Below are positions 17,602-27,059 of a stretch of DNA of 64,000 nt, piece by piece (the first letter of the stretch is position 1; each line of letters starts with the position of its first letter). A program made the position numbers and the translations under genes. The notes below the pieces were generated by a model. It did no database searches and was not told where the DNA came from. It was given only the letters and a program-made list of their open reading frames with translations. Location of the stretch: the NCBI GenBank assembly GCA_019753155.1, contig JAIELG010000032.1, positions 1 to 64,000 on the forward strand, in the 5' to 3' direction. This DNA comes from Burkholderiales bacterium. Lineage in GTDB: Bacteria > Pseudomonadota > Gammaproteobacteria > Burkholderiales > JABEVD01.

Positions 17602-17979
17602 ATGAGCAAAATTGCAGTAATCGTACTATCCGATCCGAAATCAGGCGGCGAAGAAGCGCTAGGTCGTGTGTTCAATGCCTTGGTGACAGCCTATGACGCC
17701 AAGCAGCGAGGACACGACATCACCGTGTTATTCCAGGGTACGGGCACGCGTTGGTCAGGCCTGATTACCGACGGTAGCCATCCGGTAAATGGTCTGTATG
17801 AAGCGGTCAAGGACAAGATCGCGGGAGTTTCCTGCGGCTGCGCAGATGTTTTTGGTTCGCGCGAGGCCGCCAAAGATCATGGATTCTCTCTGGTAAGTGA
17901 GGTTGCCGTTCTTGGTACAAGTGGCCTTCCTAGTATCGCTCGCTTATTGGCAGATGGTTACCAAGTAGTCACTTTTTAG
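17602..17979 (+). CDS. DsrE-like superfamily protein
   Basis: Predicted 125 aa, ATG with AAGGAAAA upstream. The alpha/beta start (KIAVIVLSDPKSGGEEALGRVFNAL) and a mid-protein VSCGCADVFG with two cysteines match DsrE/DsrF/TusD-like folds, which carry sulfur on cysteine or lack it altogether. No other sulfur-relay gene is next to it. Divergent from lysR, which probably regulates it; followed by a hairpin at 17994-18028. Confidence 0.75.
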   Translation: MSKIAVIVLSDPKSGGEEALGRVFNALVTAYDAKQRGHDITVLFQGTGTRWSGLITDGSHPVNGLYEAVKDKIAGVSCGCADVFGSREAAKDHGFSLVSEVAVLGTSGLPSIARLLADGYQVVTF

Positions 17980-17993
17980 CATATCCTTGTCGC

Positions 17994-18028
17994 CCCGTGG
18001 TCTCAATTCGTTGATGCGAGACCACGGG
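17994..18028 (+). terminator. Hairpin after the dsrE-like gene
   Basis: Perfect 11-bp arms CCCGTGGTCTC / GAGACCACGGG with a 13-nt loop, starting 15 nt after the stop codon. The following bases are not a strong T-run, so it could be a weak terminator or an mRNA 3' stabiliser. Confidence 0.5.
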
Positions 18029-18054
18029 TTGGGAACCATTTGGAGTGAAGTTTG

Positions 18055-18999
18055 ATGTCAAATAGCGACCCTTATCATGCAGGTGAACACCGAATTCAAG
18101 CTTTGGCGGGGCAAGCCAGGCTAGGAGAAGCAAATGGCCGGGCTATTGCCAAAAGCATTATTCCAGGTGCCTGGGGATTTCTTGCTGCTCAAAATATGTT
18201 GGTGTTGGGGAGTTGGGATGGCGAAAGAGGGGCTTGGCCAAGTATTGTCTTTGGCGCACCTGGATTTGTGAAGACTCAAGATGGCAAGCAAGTTAGCTTA
18301 ACTATAGACAGTGCCTGGTCAGACTCATCAGACCCGCTTTGGCGGAACCTTCAGCGCAACAGATGGATCAGCATTTTGGCAATTGAGCTGAGCACGCGGC
18401 GGCGGCTTCGAATCAATGGACATTTAAGCCAAATTCCAGAGGCGTCATTTTTTGGCCATAGGCTTGAGGTAATCGTCGATCAGTCTTATCCGAACTGCCC
18501 GAAATATATACAACGCCGAATTTTACGAATGGATCAAATTCAATCCAAGCGCCCTGAAATAAAGGAAAGCACTTTCCTTAGTGCCGAACAGAAAAATTTG
18601 ATCGTTAGTGCGGATACCTTCTTTGTTGCGAGTGTACACAGGGATTTTGGCACCGATGTATCGCATAGAGGAGGTAACCCCGGGTTTGTAGATATCAAAT
18701 CGGATACATGTCTGCGTATACCTGATTATGTAGGAAATGGCATGTTCAACACTTTGGGCAATATTCATGAAAGTGGATTTGCCGGATTGCTGTTTATAGA
18801 CTTTGATAGTGGCAGGCAAATTCAGATCGTCGGAGACGCGCAAATTAACTGGACTTCCGAGAGCACTGCTGTTGAGCGCACATGGCAACTGGATATTCAT
18901 CAAGTACGTGAATCTTTGTTGCCGCATGGCCTGGCCTGGGAATTAGTCGATTACTCCTCTTTCAATCCCATGCTTCCAGGCAACCCCGATCTGTGCTAG
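18055..18999 (+). CDS. Pyridoxamine 5'-phosphate oxidase-fold (flavin-binding) family protein
   Basis: Predicted 314 aa from the ATG at 18055 (GGAG about 9 nt upstream; an in-frame TTG precedes it). The N-terminal part (SIIPGAWGFLAAQNMLVLGS, WPSIVFGAPGF) and the later SHRGGNPGFV and NTLGNIHESGFAGLLFIDF blocks match the large PNPOx-like proteins that bind flavin. Substrate unknown. The gene is visibly richer in A+T than its neighbours, suggesting recent acquisition together with the lysR/dsrE-like pair. Confidence 0.75.
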   Translation: MSNSDPYHAGEHRIQALAGQARLGEANGRAIAKSIIPGAWGFLAAQNMLVLGSWDGERGAWPSIVFGAPGFVKTQDGKQVSLTIDSAWSDSSDPLWRNLQRNRWISILAIELSTRRRLRINGHLSQIPEASFFGHRLEVIVDQSYPNCPKYIQRRILRMDQIQSKRPEIKESTFLSAEQKNLIVSADTFFVASVHRDFGTDVSHRGGNPGFVDIKSDTCLRIPDYVGNGMFNTLGNIHESGFAGLLFIDFDSGRQIQIVGDAQINWTSESTAVERTWQLDIHQVRESLLPHGLAWELVDYSSFNPMLPGNPDLC

Positions 19000-19032
19000 A
19001 AATGTATATGTCCAGCAATATCGGAGGCTATC

Positions 19033-19632
19033 ATGAACAGTGCTCAAACCGCTTTACCCTTGAGGCGTGTCGGCGGCCCGCTCGAATTGGCGCGAATGTC
19101 CGCTCCGCCCCGCATGTCTCCGGTCGATCCCGCCGTGAGCGTCATGACCGATTTCACGAAAACGGCAGTGTATTGCGTCGATCAGGATGCCGGAATCGAT
19201 CAGGCGCTGATGTACATGAAGGCGGTCGGAGTCAGGTTCCTGTTCGTCAATGACGACGATGACAATCTGGCAGGACTCGTCACATCGACGGATATCCAGG
19301 GGGAGAAACCTCTGCGCTACCTCCAGTCAGTCGATTGCACGCTCACAAGCTGTGCGCACACGGATGTTCTTGTGAAGCATGTCATGGTGCCGGTCGAGAA
19401 CTGGGAAGTGATCGATTACTCCGATGTCGACAAGGCCAGGATTTCGCAGATCCTTGATTCCTTCAAGGCGACAGGGAGAAGGCATCTTGTCGTGACCGAG
19501 AGTTCCGGGAAATCGACCATCGTTCGCGGCATTTTTTCCGCGACCAGGGTGGAGCAGACGCTTGGCATGCAACTGGATATCGTCAGAACTGCGAAAAGCT
19601 TTGCGGAAATCGAGAGCGCGCTGATGCGTTAA
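19033..19632 (+). CDS. CBS-domain pair protein
   Basis: Predicted 199 aa, ATG with GGAGG upstream. Two CBS motifs: VSVMTDFTKTAVYCV...GVRFLFVNDDDDNLAGLVTSTDI (about 35-85) and VKHVMVP...GRRHLVVTES (about 112-165). No attached enzyme or transporter domain, so it is probably a free adenine-nucleotide sensor. Partner not evident from the context. Confidence 0.85.
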   Translation: MNSAQTALPLRRVGGPLELARMSAPPRMSPVDPAVSVMTDFTKTAVYCVDQDAGIDQALMYMKAVGVRFLFVNDDDDNLAGLVTSTDIQGEKPLRYLQSVDCTLTSCAHTDVLVKHVMVPVENWEVIDYSDVDKARISQILDSFKATGRRHLVVTESSGKSTIVRGIFSATRVEQTLGMQLDIVRTAKSFAEIESALMR

Positions 19633-19677
19633 AACTTGCGCAGCACGGCCTCATCCCGCTCCCGCTTGCGGGGGGCG

Positions 19678-22600
19678 CTAATTCGTCACCGAAGTCGTGT
19701 TGAATTGGGCCAGCCATTTGGGCACCTCGTCGGCCGACATCGGCCTCGCTATGCCGTAGCCCTGGCCGAAATCGCATCCGAGGCGCACGAGCAGCATGCC
19801 GTGTTCCGAAGTTTCCACGCCTTCGGCGATGACCATCTTGCTGAAAATCCGGGCGAGGCCGATGACGCCTTCGATGATGGAGAGATCCTCCATGTTTTCC
19901 TTCATGTCGTGAACGAAGCTCTTGTCGACCTTGACCGTATCGACGGGAAGGCGTTTCAGGTAGGCGAGCGAGGAGTAGCCGGTCCCGAAATCGTCCAGGG
20001 AGAATGAAACGCCTATTTGCTGGCAGGCGATCATCGTTTCCCTGACCCGGTCCAGATCGTCGAGCGCGGCGGTTTCCAGAATTTCGAATTCGAGCCGCGT
20101 GGGCGGAACGCTAGGGTATCGCACCAGGACTTCCTTGAGTCTTTCGACGAAACTGGAATGTTTCAGCTGGCTCGCCGAGATATTCACGCTTACCGGGAAG
20201 TCGAGACCGATTTCGATCCAGTTTGCCATCTGCCGTACTGCCTCTTCCAGTATCCAGTCCCCGATTTTGATGATCAAGTCGCTCTGTTCGGCAAGCGGCA
20301 GGAAAGAGACGGGGCCGATGAGCCCTTCCTCGGGATGCTGCCACCTGATGAGCGCCTCCAGCCCGATCACTTTTCCTGTTTTCAGGTTGATTTTCGGCTG
20401 GTAATGGAGTGCGAGCTGATGCCCTTCGAGGGCGAGACGGAGCTTGGAAAGTTTCTCCTGCCTTGCCCGCAACTCCATGTCGAGCTTCGAATCGAACCAC
20501 TGGAAGCGATTTCTTCCGGACTGCTTGGCGAGATACATCGCCTGATCCGCATGCCGCAGCAGGGTGTCGGCATCCGAGCGGTCGAACGGATAAACGGTGA
20601 CACCTATGCTGGCCGAGATGCGCATGACGAACGAATCGACCTGGTAGGGTGAGGAAAGATCAAGCAACAAGCGGTTGAGCATGAGTTCGACATCGGCCAT
20701 ATCCTTGATGCCGCTCAGAAGCATGACAAATTCATCCCCTCCCAGTCTTGCGATGCTGTCTTCTCCCCTGAGCGCCCTTTTCAGACGCTTTGCGACTTCG
20801 ATCAGGAGCCTGTCCCCGGTTTCGTGCCCATGCTGGTCGTTGACCGGCTTGAAGTCGTCGAGATCGAGGAATGCGAGCGCGAAGATGCGCCCGTTGCGAT
20901 CGGCCTGAAGAATGGCTTTCCTGAGGTCTTCCGCCAGCAGGGTGCGGTTGGGAAGGTTGGTGAGGGGGTCGAAGTGGGCAAGATTTTCGAGCCGCTTTTC
21001 GGTATCCTTCATGTCGGTGATGTTGCCGAATACCGAGACATAATGCGTGAGTTCGCCCTGTTCGTTTCTGACTGCGGAAATGTTGAGCAGGGTGGCGAAC
21101 GGTGTGCCATCCTTGCGCTTGCCCCAGAGTTCCCCCCTCCAGCTTCCCGTTGTTTCTATCGCATGGAGGATGCGACCCTGCGCATTGTCGTCCTGCAGGC
21201 CGGCAAGGAAGCATCGCGGTTCCTTGCCAATCAATTCCTCGCGGGAATACCCCGTCATCTCGGAAAAGGATCTGTTGGCATTGATGATCCGGTTTTCCTC
21301 GTCGGTGATCAAAATGCCTTCCCTGGTGTTTTCGAAAACGCTTCCATTGAGGCGCCATTCTTCTTCGACCCGCCTGCGGTCGCTGATGTCTTCGAAAATA
21401 GTGAGCACTCCGGCTACCTTGCCATCGTGGCCATGCATGGGCAGCTTGCTCATCCTGATCCAGATCTGCCTGCCATCCGGAAGCAACAGGGGTTCGACGC
21501 TATCGAGCATCGAACTATCGTTTTCCATGACGAAGCGGTCTTTCCCGAGGAGCGCAGTTTCCCAGGGCAGGTCGGTTCTGCCGATGATCTCGTCCATCCC
21601 GTCGAACCCGGCCAGTCTGGCGAAATTCCTGTTGCAGCCCAGAAAAACCGAGCCAAGATCCCTCCAGAAGACGAAATGCGGAATGTTTTCCAGGATGAAA
21701 CGAAGCTTGTGATCCGATTTCAGGAGCCTCCTTTCGGATTCCTGTACGGTTTCGAGTTCACAAAGGAGGCGGGATACATCCTGTAGTGCGATAGCCTTCA
21801 TTTTTTCGCAGTAGGCGTGACGCATGGCGCAGAGGCAGGCGTTCTCGAGACTGGCAAGCGTCGGGGAGAGCGCGAGGATCATGTCGTCGGGCAACGGGGC
21901 ATTGCTTCTCAAAACCAGAACCCCGGTTTTTCCGATAGGGAAAAGATGAAAAATTGCGGAATTTTCCGTGATGATTTCCGCGTGCGGCGGGATGAGCTTC
22001 CCGATTTTTTCCGCGAGTTTGGGGTAAGCCGCAATACGCTCGAACTCCTTCGCCGGGTAACTGTAGCGGTGGATGAGTTCTTCGCCGGAAAGCTCGTCGC
22101 GCAGCCAGATATGGCCGCTGCCGCAATTGAGCAGCTTGAGCGCCGGGGAAAGAAACTGGCGCAGGATCTCGATGAACTTGGGATCCTGCCTGACCAGCGT
22201 TGCGAGCGCATATTGCGTCGATACTGCGCTGTGATGCGGCGGAGCGTTTTTTCCTCTGGGGAGGCCCAATACGATGCTGTTGTTGAACAAGGTGAGGCGG
22301 CCATTGTCGTCGCTGGCGATCTCTCCCAGCGTCAACGCGCCGAATGGATCCCCGAATTGCGCAAATGAGTCGGCAATTTCGCCGACTTCGTCAGCGAATC
22401 TTTCCTGAAGGAATTGATTCCGATTGGTGCAGCTGAAAACGATGGGGCGTGATTCGGTATGTTTGGAAGGAAACTTTTCGATCAGTTTTTTCGATGCTTT
22501 TTTCGATGCGTCGATCAGGTTTTCGGGCTCTGCCTTCAGAATGCAAAGCGGGGTCAGACAGGGAATGCCTGCCTTGCAGACGAGTGTTCTGCCTTCCCTG

Positions 22601-23415
22601 GTAAAGGACTCGCAAACGAAAGCCTCGTTTTTTTCCATCCCGATGGGAAAGCTTCTGGCTATTTCAGAAAAATCCTCCCCGTTCCGATTCGGGGGCGCAT
22701 CGACGATTTCGCAAAATAAATCGAAGAAGCCGGAACTTCTGGACTCGGTTTTTACGATTTCGAGATAAACATCGAGGGCAGGCTTGTAGTCGAGGCTCCT
22801 GATGACTTCGCCCTGGGCTTCCGTGACGAGAAGCGGACCGGCGAATTTTTGCCAGCCATGGGATACCTCGATCTCACTCGAATAGGGGATGCCTACAAGT
22901 TGCGCCTGATCCTGGACGAGTCCCTGGTTGCTGAAGATGCAGGGCTTGCGGACAAGGTCCTGCGATCCCGCGCCGCCGCCCATATATTTCGTTTCAGCCC
23001 CGAGACGGTCGTAAACGTCATCCAGGAAGGAATGGATGCCTCTGGATGCGCCATCGACGAAGACGAGTACGGTAGGACATGAAGTGAGCGCATCGGCAAA
23101 GGGGGAGACCGAGTCCGAAAAATCCATTTCAGGCGCGTTCAACCCGGTGATATGCGCCACTTTGGCTTCGAACGGAAAGGATACGACGAGAGAACCTTTG
23201 TCGTAATTTTTTCTCCCGAAAATGACGCCGGGGAATATGCCGCCTGAAACAGGCACGGAAAGGATCCGCAGACTGGAATCCAGAAGTCCCGGCGTGAATC
23301 CGTTTTTTTCACAGGCGAACAGCAGGAGACTTTTTGCGCCTTCCTTTATGGCCGATTCGATGTTTCCCAGGAAAGTCGGGAGATCGCCTGCAGGATCGAA
23401 CTTGACGTTTTTCAT
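19678..23415 (-). CDS. FIST-PAS-PAS-GGDEF-EAL cyclic-di-GMP signalling protein
   Basis: Predicted 1245 aa from the ATG at 23415, chosen because the FIST domain begins just after it; no clear RBS is seen, and the frame is open upstream to a TTG at 23541. Domains in order: FIST N and C small-ligand sensor (about 10-390, with GGGAGSQD), a coiled/GAF-like stretch, PAS (about 580-690), PAS (about 705-815), GGDEF (intact RLGGDEFVML) and EAL (intact LEALIRW near 1019, DDFGTGYSS, EGVET). Both catalytic motifs are complete, so it could make or break c-di-GMP. No membrane helix: cytoplasmic sensor. Divergent from the cyclase at 23679. Confidence 0.9.
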   Translation of the reverse strand: MKNVKFDPAGDLPTFLGNIESAIKEGAKSLLLFACEKNGFTPGLLDSSLRILSVPVSGGIFPGVIFGRKNYDKGSLVVSFPFEAKVAHITGLNAPEMDFSDSVSPFADALTSCPTVLVFVDGASRGIHSFLDDVYDRLGAETKYMGGGAGSQDLVRKPCIFSNQGLVQDQAQLVGIPYSSEIEVSHGWQKFAGPLLVTEAQGEVIRSLDYKPALDVYLEIVKTESRSSGFFDLFCEIVDAPPNRNGEDFSEIARSFPIGMEKNEAFVCESFTREGRTLVCKAGIPCLTPLCILKAEPENLIDASKKASKKLIEKFPSKHTESRPIVFSCTNRNQFLQERFADEVGEIADSFAQFGDPFGALTLGEIASDDNGRLTLFNNSIVLGLPRGKNAPPHHSAVSTQYALATLVRQDPKFIEILRQFLSPALKLLNCGSGHIWLRDELSGEELIHRYSYPAKEFERIAAYPKLAEKIGKLIPPHAEIITENSAIFHLFPIGKTGVLVLRSNAPLPDDMILALSPTLASLENACLCAMRHAYCEKMKAIALQDVSRLLCELETVQESERRLLKSDHKLRFILENIPHFVFWRDLGSVFLGCNRNFARLAGFDGMDEIIGRTDLPWETALLGKDRFVMENDSSMLDSVEPLLLPDGRQIWIRMSKLPMHGHDGKVAGVLTIFEDISDRRRVEEEWRLNGSVFENTREGILITDEENRIINANRSFSEMTGYSREELIGKEPRCFLAGLQDDNAQGRILHAIETTGSWRGELWGKRKDGTPFATLLNISAVRNEQGELTHYVSVFGNITDMKDTEKRLENLAHFDPLTNLPNRTLLAEDLRKAILQADRNGRIFALAFLDLDDFKPVNDQHGHETGDRLLIEVAKRLKRALRGEDSIARLGGDEFVMLLSGIKDMADVELMLNRLLLDLSSPYQVDSFVMRISASIGVTVYPFDRSDADTLLRHADQAMYLAKQSGRNRFQWFDSKLDMELRARQEKLSKLRLALEGHQLALHYQPKINLKTGKVIGLEALIRWQHPEEGLIGPVSFLPLAEQSDLIIKIGDWILEEAVRQMANWIEIGLDFPVSVNISASQLKHSSFVERLKEVLVRYPSVPPTRLEFEILETAALDDLDRVRETMIACQQIGVSFSLDDFGTGYSSLAYLKRLPVDTVKVDKSFVHDMKENMEDLSIIEGVIGLARIFSKMVIAEGVETSEHGMLLVRLGCDFGQGYGIARPMSADEVPKWLAQFNTTSVTN

Positions 23416-23678
23416 GGCTACGGACGCACGAAGCCGTGGCGCGAGATCGCATTGCGGATTACTGAATTTTCGAAAACAAATGCAGTCATCAGAGTCTTTC
23501 AGCAGCAAGGTTTCGGAGTTCGACCCGCGCGGGCGGGGCAAGAGCGTTACGATGCAAGAATCGGGCCGATTGTAAATTTTTGTTATAAAACATCGGTATA
23601 TGTTATTATAATTGGAGCCATTATACTACTTGTGTAAAAAAAACCGACATCAAATGGATGGCGCTGGGGGAGGGGGAT

Positions 23679-24590
23679 ATGGGTTATTGTCCGGCAGTCG
23701 ACGAATTTTGTGCGAAGAGCGATTCAACGCTGATCCAATCGATCATCGATGCGCTCCCGGTTCCGATTTTCGTCAAGGATTCGAAGGGCCTTTATGTGTA
23801 CTGCAATACGCCTTTCGAGAAATATGTCGGGAAAAAAGTGCACGAGATCGAGGGGAAAAGCGTATTCGATCTCTGGGATCACGATCTTGCGAAGGTCTAT
23901 TTCGAGGCCGACAACAGGCTGTTCGGCTCCGGAGGGGAGCAGCAGTACGAGGCAAGGGTGAAGTATGCGGACGGATCCATACATGATGTCATCTTCCACA
24001 AGGCTGTTTTCAGTTCAATGGATGAGCGCTATATGGCTGGCGCCATCCTGGATATCACCGCGAGAAAGCTTGCCGAAAGGGAAATCGAAAGGATTGCGTT
24101 GACGGACACCCTGACCGGCGCCGCCAGTCGATACCATCTTTATGCCGCGTTGGAGCATGCCTGCAAGAAGGCCGCGCGGCAGAATTGTTCGATCGCCCTG
24201 ATGAGCATCGATCTCGACGGGTTCAAGGAGATCAACGACACTTACGGACATCTCGTGGGGGATGATGCGCTCGTCAATGCGGTCAAACGCATCAGGCAAT
24301 GCATACGGGAATCGGATACGCTGGCAAGGTTGGGCGGGGACGAATTCGTGATTGTTTTCGAGGGACTGGAGCACAGGGACTCGATTTTCCGTCTTGCCGA
24401 AGCCATACTGACATGCCTCTCCGGGGGCATGGAGTTGCAGGGGAACCCGGTGCGCATGGGGGCGAGCATAGGCATCGCGTTCTATCCCGATCATGGCAAA
24501 GCGCCCCAGGAGCTGCTCAGGCGTGCCGACCTTGCGCTGTACGAATCGAAGCTGGCCGGAAAGGTGTGTTACCGCACAGCTGCTTCTTGA
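23679..24590 (+). CDS. PAS-GGDEF diguanylate cyclase
   Basis: Predicted 303 aa. The ATG at 23679 follows GGGGGAGGGGG; an earlier in-frame ATG at 23658 has none. PAS domain (about 20-135, DALPVPIFVKDSKGLYVYCNTPF) then GGDEF (about 145-300) with DLDGFKEINDTYGH and intact RLGGDEFVIV. The usual RxxD inhibitory site before GGDEF is not evident. Shares an AT-rich divergent promoter region (23575-23640) with the FIST-GGDEF-EAL gene. Confidence 0.9.
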   Translation: MGYCPAVDEFCAKSDSTLIQSIIDALPVPIFVKDSKGLYVYCNTPFEKYVGKKVHEIEGKSVFDLWDHDLAKVYFEADNRLFGSGGEQQYEARVKYADGSIHDVIFHKAVFSSMDERYMAGAILDITARKLAEREIERIALTDTLTGAASRYHLYAALEHACKKAARQNCSIALMSIDLDGFKEINDTYGHLVGDDALVNAVKRIRQCIRESDTLARLGGDEFVIVFEGLEHRDSIFRLAEAILTCLSGGMELQGNPVRMGASIGIAFYPDHGKAPQELLRRADLALYESKLAGKVCYRTAAS

Positions 24591-24987
24591 GGGAGAGGGT
24601 GTGCGCCTGGGATGGATACTCCGACGTTGGCGGGCTATGCCTGCTTTATACTGACAAGAAACTTCCAGTTGTCGGCAACCAGCTCTGATCGGTCGAAGTG
24701 CTGCGCGTGGTGGCGGAAATACAGACCCATTCCAGGCCCATCATAGAACACTGCTTCCGCGAATTCCTGCTTCAGAACCACGACCCGGAAGACCGCGAAT
24801 ACACCGACGACGCCGACCAAATCCGCGAGGTGCTTATCTACGCAATGCAGGTTCGATGCATACATCATAGCGCATTGTTTTGTCGTATTTTCGACAGGAA
24901 TGCTCGGAAATTCGATAAAATCCATGTTTCAGGGGTGGCACGCCGATTGCTTGCGGTAAGGAAGACCATCTGAGCAGGGGAAGTGCG
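24591..24987. other. 397-bp region with no certain gene
   Basis: Overlapping frames are open here on both strands (24635-24925 minus, 24698-24973 plus) but neither has a recognisable domain or a good ribosome site. The right end before the gene at 24988 is the likely promoter region of the selO unit. Confidence 0.4.
24635..24925 (-). CDS. Doubtful small hypothetical protein
   Basis: An open frame of 96 aa with protein-like composition in its second half (LADLVGVVGVFAVFRVVVLK, then YFRHHAQHFDRSELVADNWK), but no Shine-Dalgarno before its possible ATGs (24925, 24868, 24865) and a competing open frame on the other strand. No family recognised. It may be a gene relic. Confidence 0.25.
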   Translation of the reverse strand: MDFIEFPSIPVENTTKQCAMMYASNLHCVDKHLADLVGVVGVFAVFRVVVLKQEFAEAVFYDGPGMGLYFRHHAQHFDRSELVADNWKFLVSIKQA

Positions 24988-25317
24988 ATGTCGGAACTGA
25001 ATGCAACGTTGTGTTCGATCATCGAGGAGGCCGGCGTCAACATTTTGACGCTCACCGAAGGGCTGGAAGAGGATGAATTTCTCTCATCCCGCCTGACTCG
25101 CGCTGAAGTGGAGCATCAGGTCGATGTCATGGCCGGGATTCTGTCCGAACTGTCCACCCGGACGCGTTCGGCAATGGTGGAATTGGATTGGGATGGATGG
25201 GCGGGCGTTACGCGGCAGTTGAAGCTGGAAGGCGGGGACGCCGCGCTCTGGTTCGCCGTGCGTTCCCTGGTGCCGGCGACCCTGATGTGGCTGCGGGTTT
25301 ACCGCAAAAACCTTTGA
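24988..25317 (+). CDS. Small helical protein upstream of selO, possibly HepT/DUF86-like but without the active site
   Basis: Predicted 109 aa, almost all helix. The pattern EDEFLSSRLTRAEVEHQVDVM then ALWFAVRSLVPATLMWL resembles HepT (DUF86) proteins, including the Trp-containing last helix, but the R-x4-6-H catalytic motif is replaced (VTRQLKLEGG). The resemblance is mine from reading, not a search. Followed after 12 nt by the 92-aa gene and then selO, so the three probably form an operon. Confidence 0.6.
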   Translation: MSELNATLCSIIEEAGVNILTLTEGLEEDEFLSSRLTRAEVEHQVDVMAGILSELSTRTRSAMVELDWDGWAGVTRQLKLEGGDAALWFAVRSLVPATLMWLRVYRKNL

Positions 25318-25329
25318 TGAGGAGATGAA

Positions 25330-25608
25330 ATGCAGGCAACGATAGGATTTGAAGGTAAACATGCCGCCTTGGCATCAAGCGCGGAGATTTCGGCGGGCAT
25401 CGATGCTGCAGACAAGGTGTTTTCAATGCGCAATGCGCGGTTTTCCGATTGCGCGGCTGCGAACGAAAAGCTTGAAAGAGGCGAATTGCTCAGCCGCGAG
25501 GAAGCCCTGCTGTGCCTGGTATGGGACGAAGCGGAAGAAGCGGCTTTTCACGCCATCACCCTGGGCTGGTTGAGCCGGGATGTCGACATCAGGCTGTCCG
25601 CACGTTGA
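25330..25608 (+). CDS. Hypothetical protein in the selO operon
   Basis: Predicted 92 aa, ATG with GAGGAG upstream. Acidic, helical, with two cysteines (SDCAAAN, LLCLVWDEAEEAAFH). No domain recognised. Its stop lies 2 nt before the selO ATG, so co-translation with SelO is likely. Confidence 0.65.
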   Translation: MQATIGFEGKHAALASSAEISAGIDAADKVFSMRNARFSDCAAANEKLERGELLSREEALLCLVWDEAEEAAFHAITLGWLSRDVDIRLSAR

Positions 25609-25610
25609 AC

Positions 25611-27059
25611 ATGCCGGTTCGGCTCGAGGCCCGCTTCGCGGGGCTGAAATTCTGTCATGCGCAAGTTTTGCCGACTCCCCTGCCGGAGCCGCGCATGGTT
25701 CATTTCAACGCAGGGCTTGCACAGGAACTCGGTTTCGATGGGGCGAATGATGCGCTTCTGGAAATCCTTTCCGGCAACCGGCCATGGCCGGGTTATACGC
25801 CGCTCGCATCGGTGTATGCCGGGCACCAGTTCGGTTCGTGGGTTTCCCAACTTGGGGATGGGCGCGCCCTGTTGATCGCGGAAATCGCAAAGCCCGATGG
25901 CGCAAGGGTGGAACTCCAGCTCAAGGGCTCGGGCCGGACGCCTTATTCCAGGGGCGCCGACGGGCGCGCGGTATTGCGCTCGTCGATCCGCGAATACCTG
26001 TGTTCGGAAGCGATGCATGCCCTGAATGTCCCGACCACGCGCTGCCTGAGCCTGGTTTCTTCCCCCCATCCCGTCATGCGGGAGAGACAGGAGACTGCGG
26101 CTGTGGTTTGCCGCGTATCCCCCAGTTTCGTGCGCTTCGGGCATTTCGAATTTTTCAGCCACGAAAAGGAAGCGCTTGCCCTCCTTGCGGACCATGTCAT
26201 ATCCGAGCATTTTTCCCATATCGAAGGGGAGAGTCGCTACCGGAGCTGGCTCCTGGAGGTGGTCGAGCGCACGGCAAAGCTGATGGCGCGCTGGCAATCC
26301 CTGGGGTTTTGCCACGGCGTCATGAATACCGACAATTTCTCCATCCTCGGGCTGACCCTGGATTACGGCCCGTTCGGCTTCATGGACGCATTCAGGCTGC
26401 ACCATGTCTGCAATCATTCGGACTACGAAGGACGTTATGCCTACGGAGCGCAGCCCGAGATCGGGCTGTGGAATGTCTCCCGTTTGCTGCAGGCAGCGCT
26501 GCCGCTGCTGTCGGAGAGCGATGACGAGGCTGCTGAAATGGCCTCGGAAATTTATGGAAGCTATGCGCCCGTATTTTCGGCCGAGGCGTTGCGGCTGTGG
26601 ACGCTGAAACTCGGGCTGCGCGATGTCAGGGAGGGGGATGCCGCGCTCGTCGGGCGCTTCCTCGATCTGCTGCAATCGGGAAGGCTGGATTTTACAAGAG
26701 GCTTTCGCAATCTGTCCAGGGTGGGGATTTCAAACGCTCTGCCGGACGAAGTGCGCAATGAATTTGCAGGAACGAAAGGCTTCGATGCATGGCTGACGGA
26801 CTATCGGTCGCGTCTTTCGATAGAGGGGAGGATCGACGCCGAGCGCGCCGCCTGCATGAACCGGGTCAATCCGAAATATGTGTTGCGGAACCACCTCGCA
26901 CAGGGCGCGATCGAGAAAGCCGAAGCGGGAGATTATTCCGAAATCGAAACATTGATGCGCCTTCTCTCCAGCCCTTTCGACGAGCAGCCCGGAATGGAAA
27001 GCTACGCCCATCCCCCTCCCGAGGCGCTGCGCCATATCGAGGTCGGTTGCTCTTCGTAG
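25611..27059 (+). CDS. selO: Protein adenylyltransferase SelO (YdiU/UPF0061)
   Basis: Predicted 482 aa, the usual family length; the ATG at 25611 lies 2 nt after the previous stop, and the longer open frame is a shadow of that gene. Pseudokinase fold with VYAGHQFG, QLKGSGRTPYSRGADGRAVLR, the NTDNFS catalytic loop and DYGPFGFMD. The C-terminus GCSS places Cys480 where human SelO carries selenocysteine and where E. coli YdiU has a redox-active Cys. Transfers AMP from ATP to Ser/Thr/Tyr of redox proteins. Ends directly against the convergent GGDEF-EAL gene. Confidence 0.96.
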   Translation: MPVRLEARFAGLKFCHAQVLPTPLPEPRMVHFNAGLAQELGFDGANDALLEILSGNRPWPGYTPLASVYAGHQFGSWVSQLGDGRALLIAEIAKPDGARVELQLKGSGRTPYSRGADGRAVLRSSIREYLCSEAMHALNVPTTRCLSLVSSPHPVMRERQETAAVVCRVSPSFVRFGHFEFFSHEKEALALLADHVISEHFSHIEGESRYRSWLLEVVERTAKLMARWQSLGFCHGVMNTDNFSILGLTLDYGPFGFMDAFRLHHVCNHSDYEGRYAYGAQPEIGLWNVSRLLQAALPLLSESDDEAAEMASEIYGSYAPVFSAEALRLWTLKLGLRDVREGDAALVGRFLDLLQSGRLDFTRGFRNLSRVGISNALPDEVRNEFAGTKGFDAWLTDYRSRLSIEGRIDAERAACMNRVNPKYVLRNHLAQGAIEKAEAGDYSEIETLMRLLSSPFDEQPGMESYAHPPPEALRHIEVGCSS

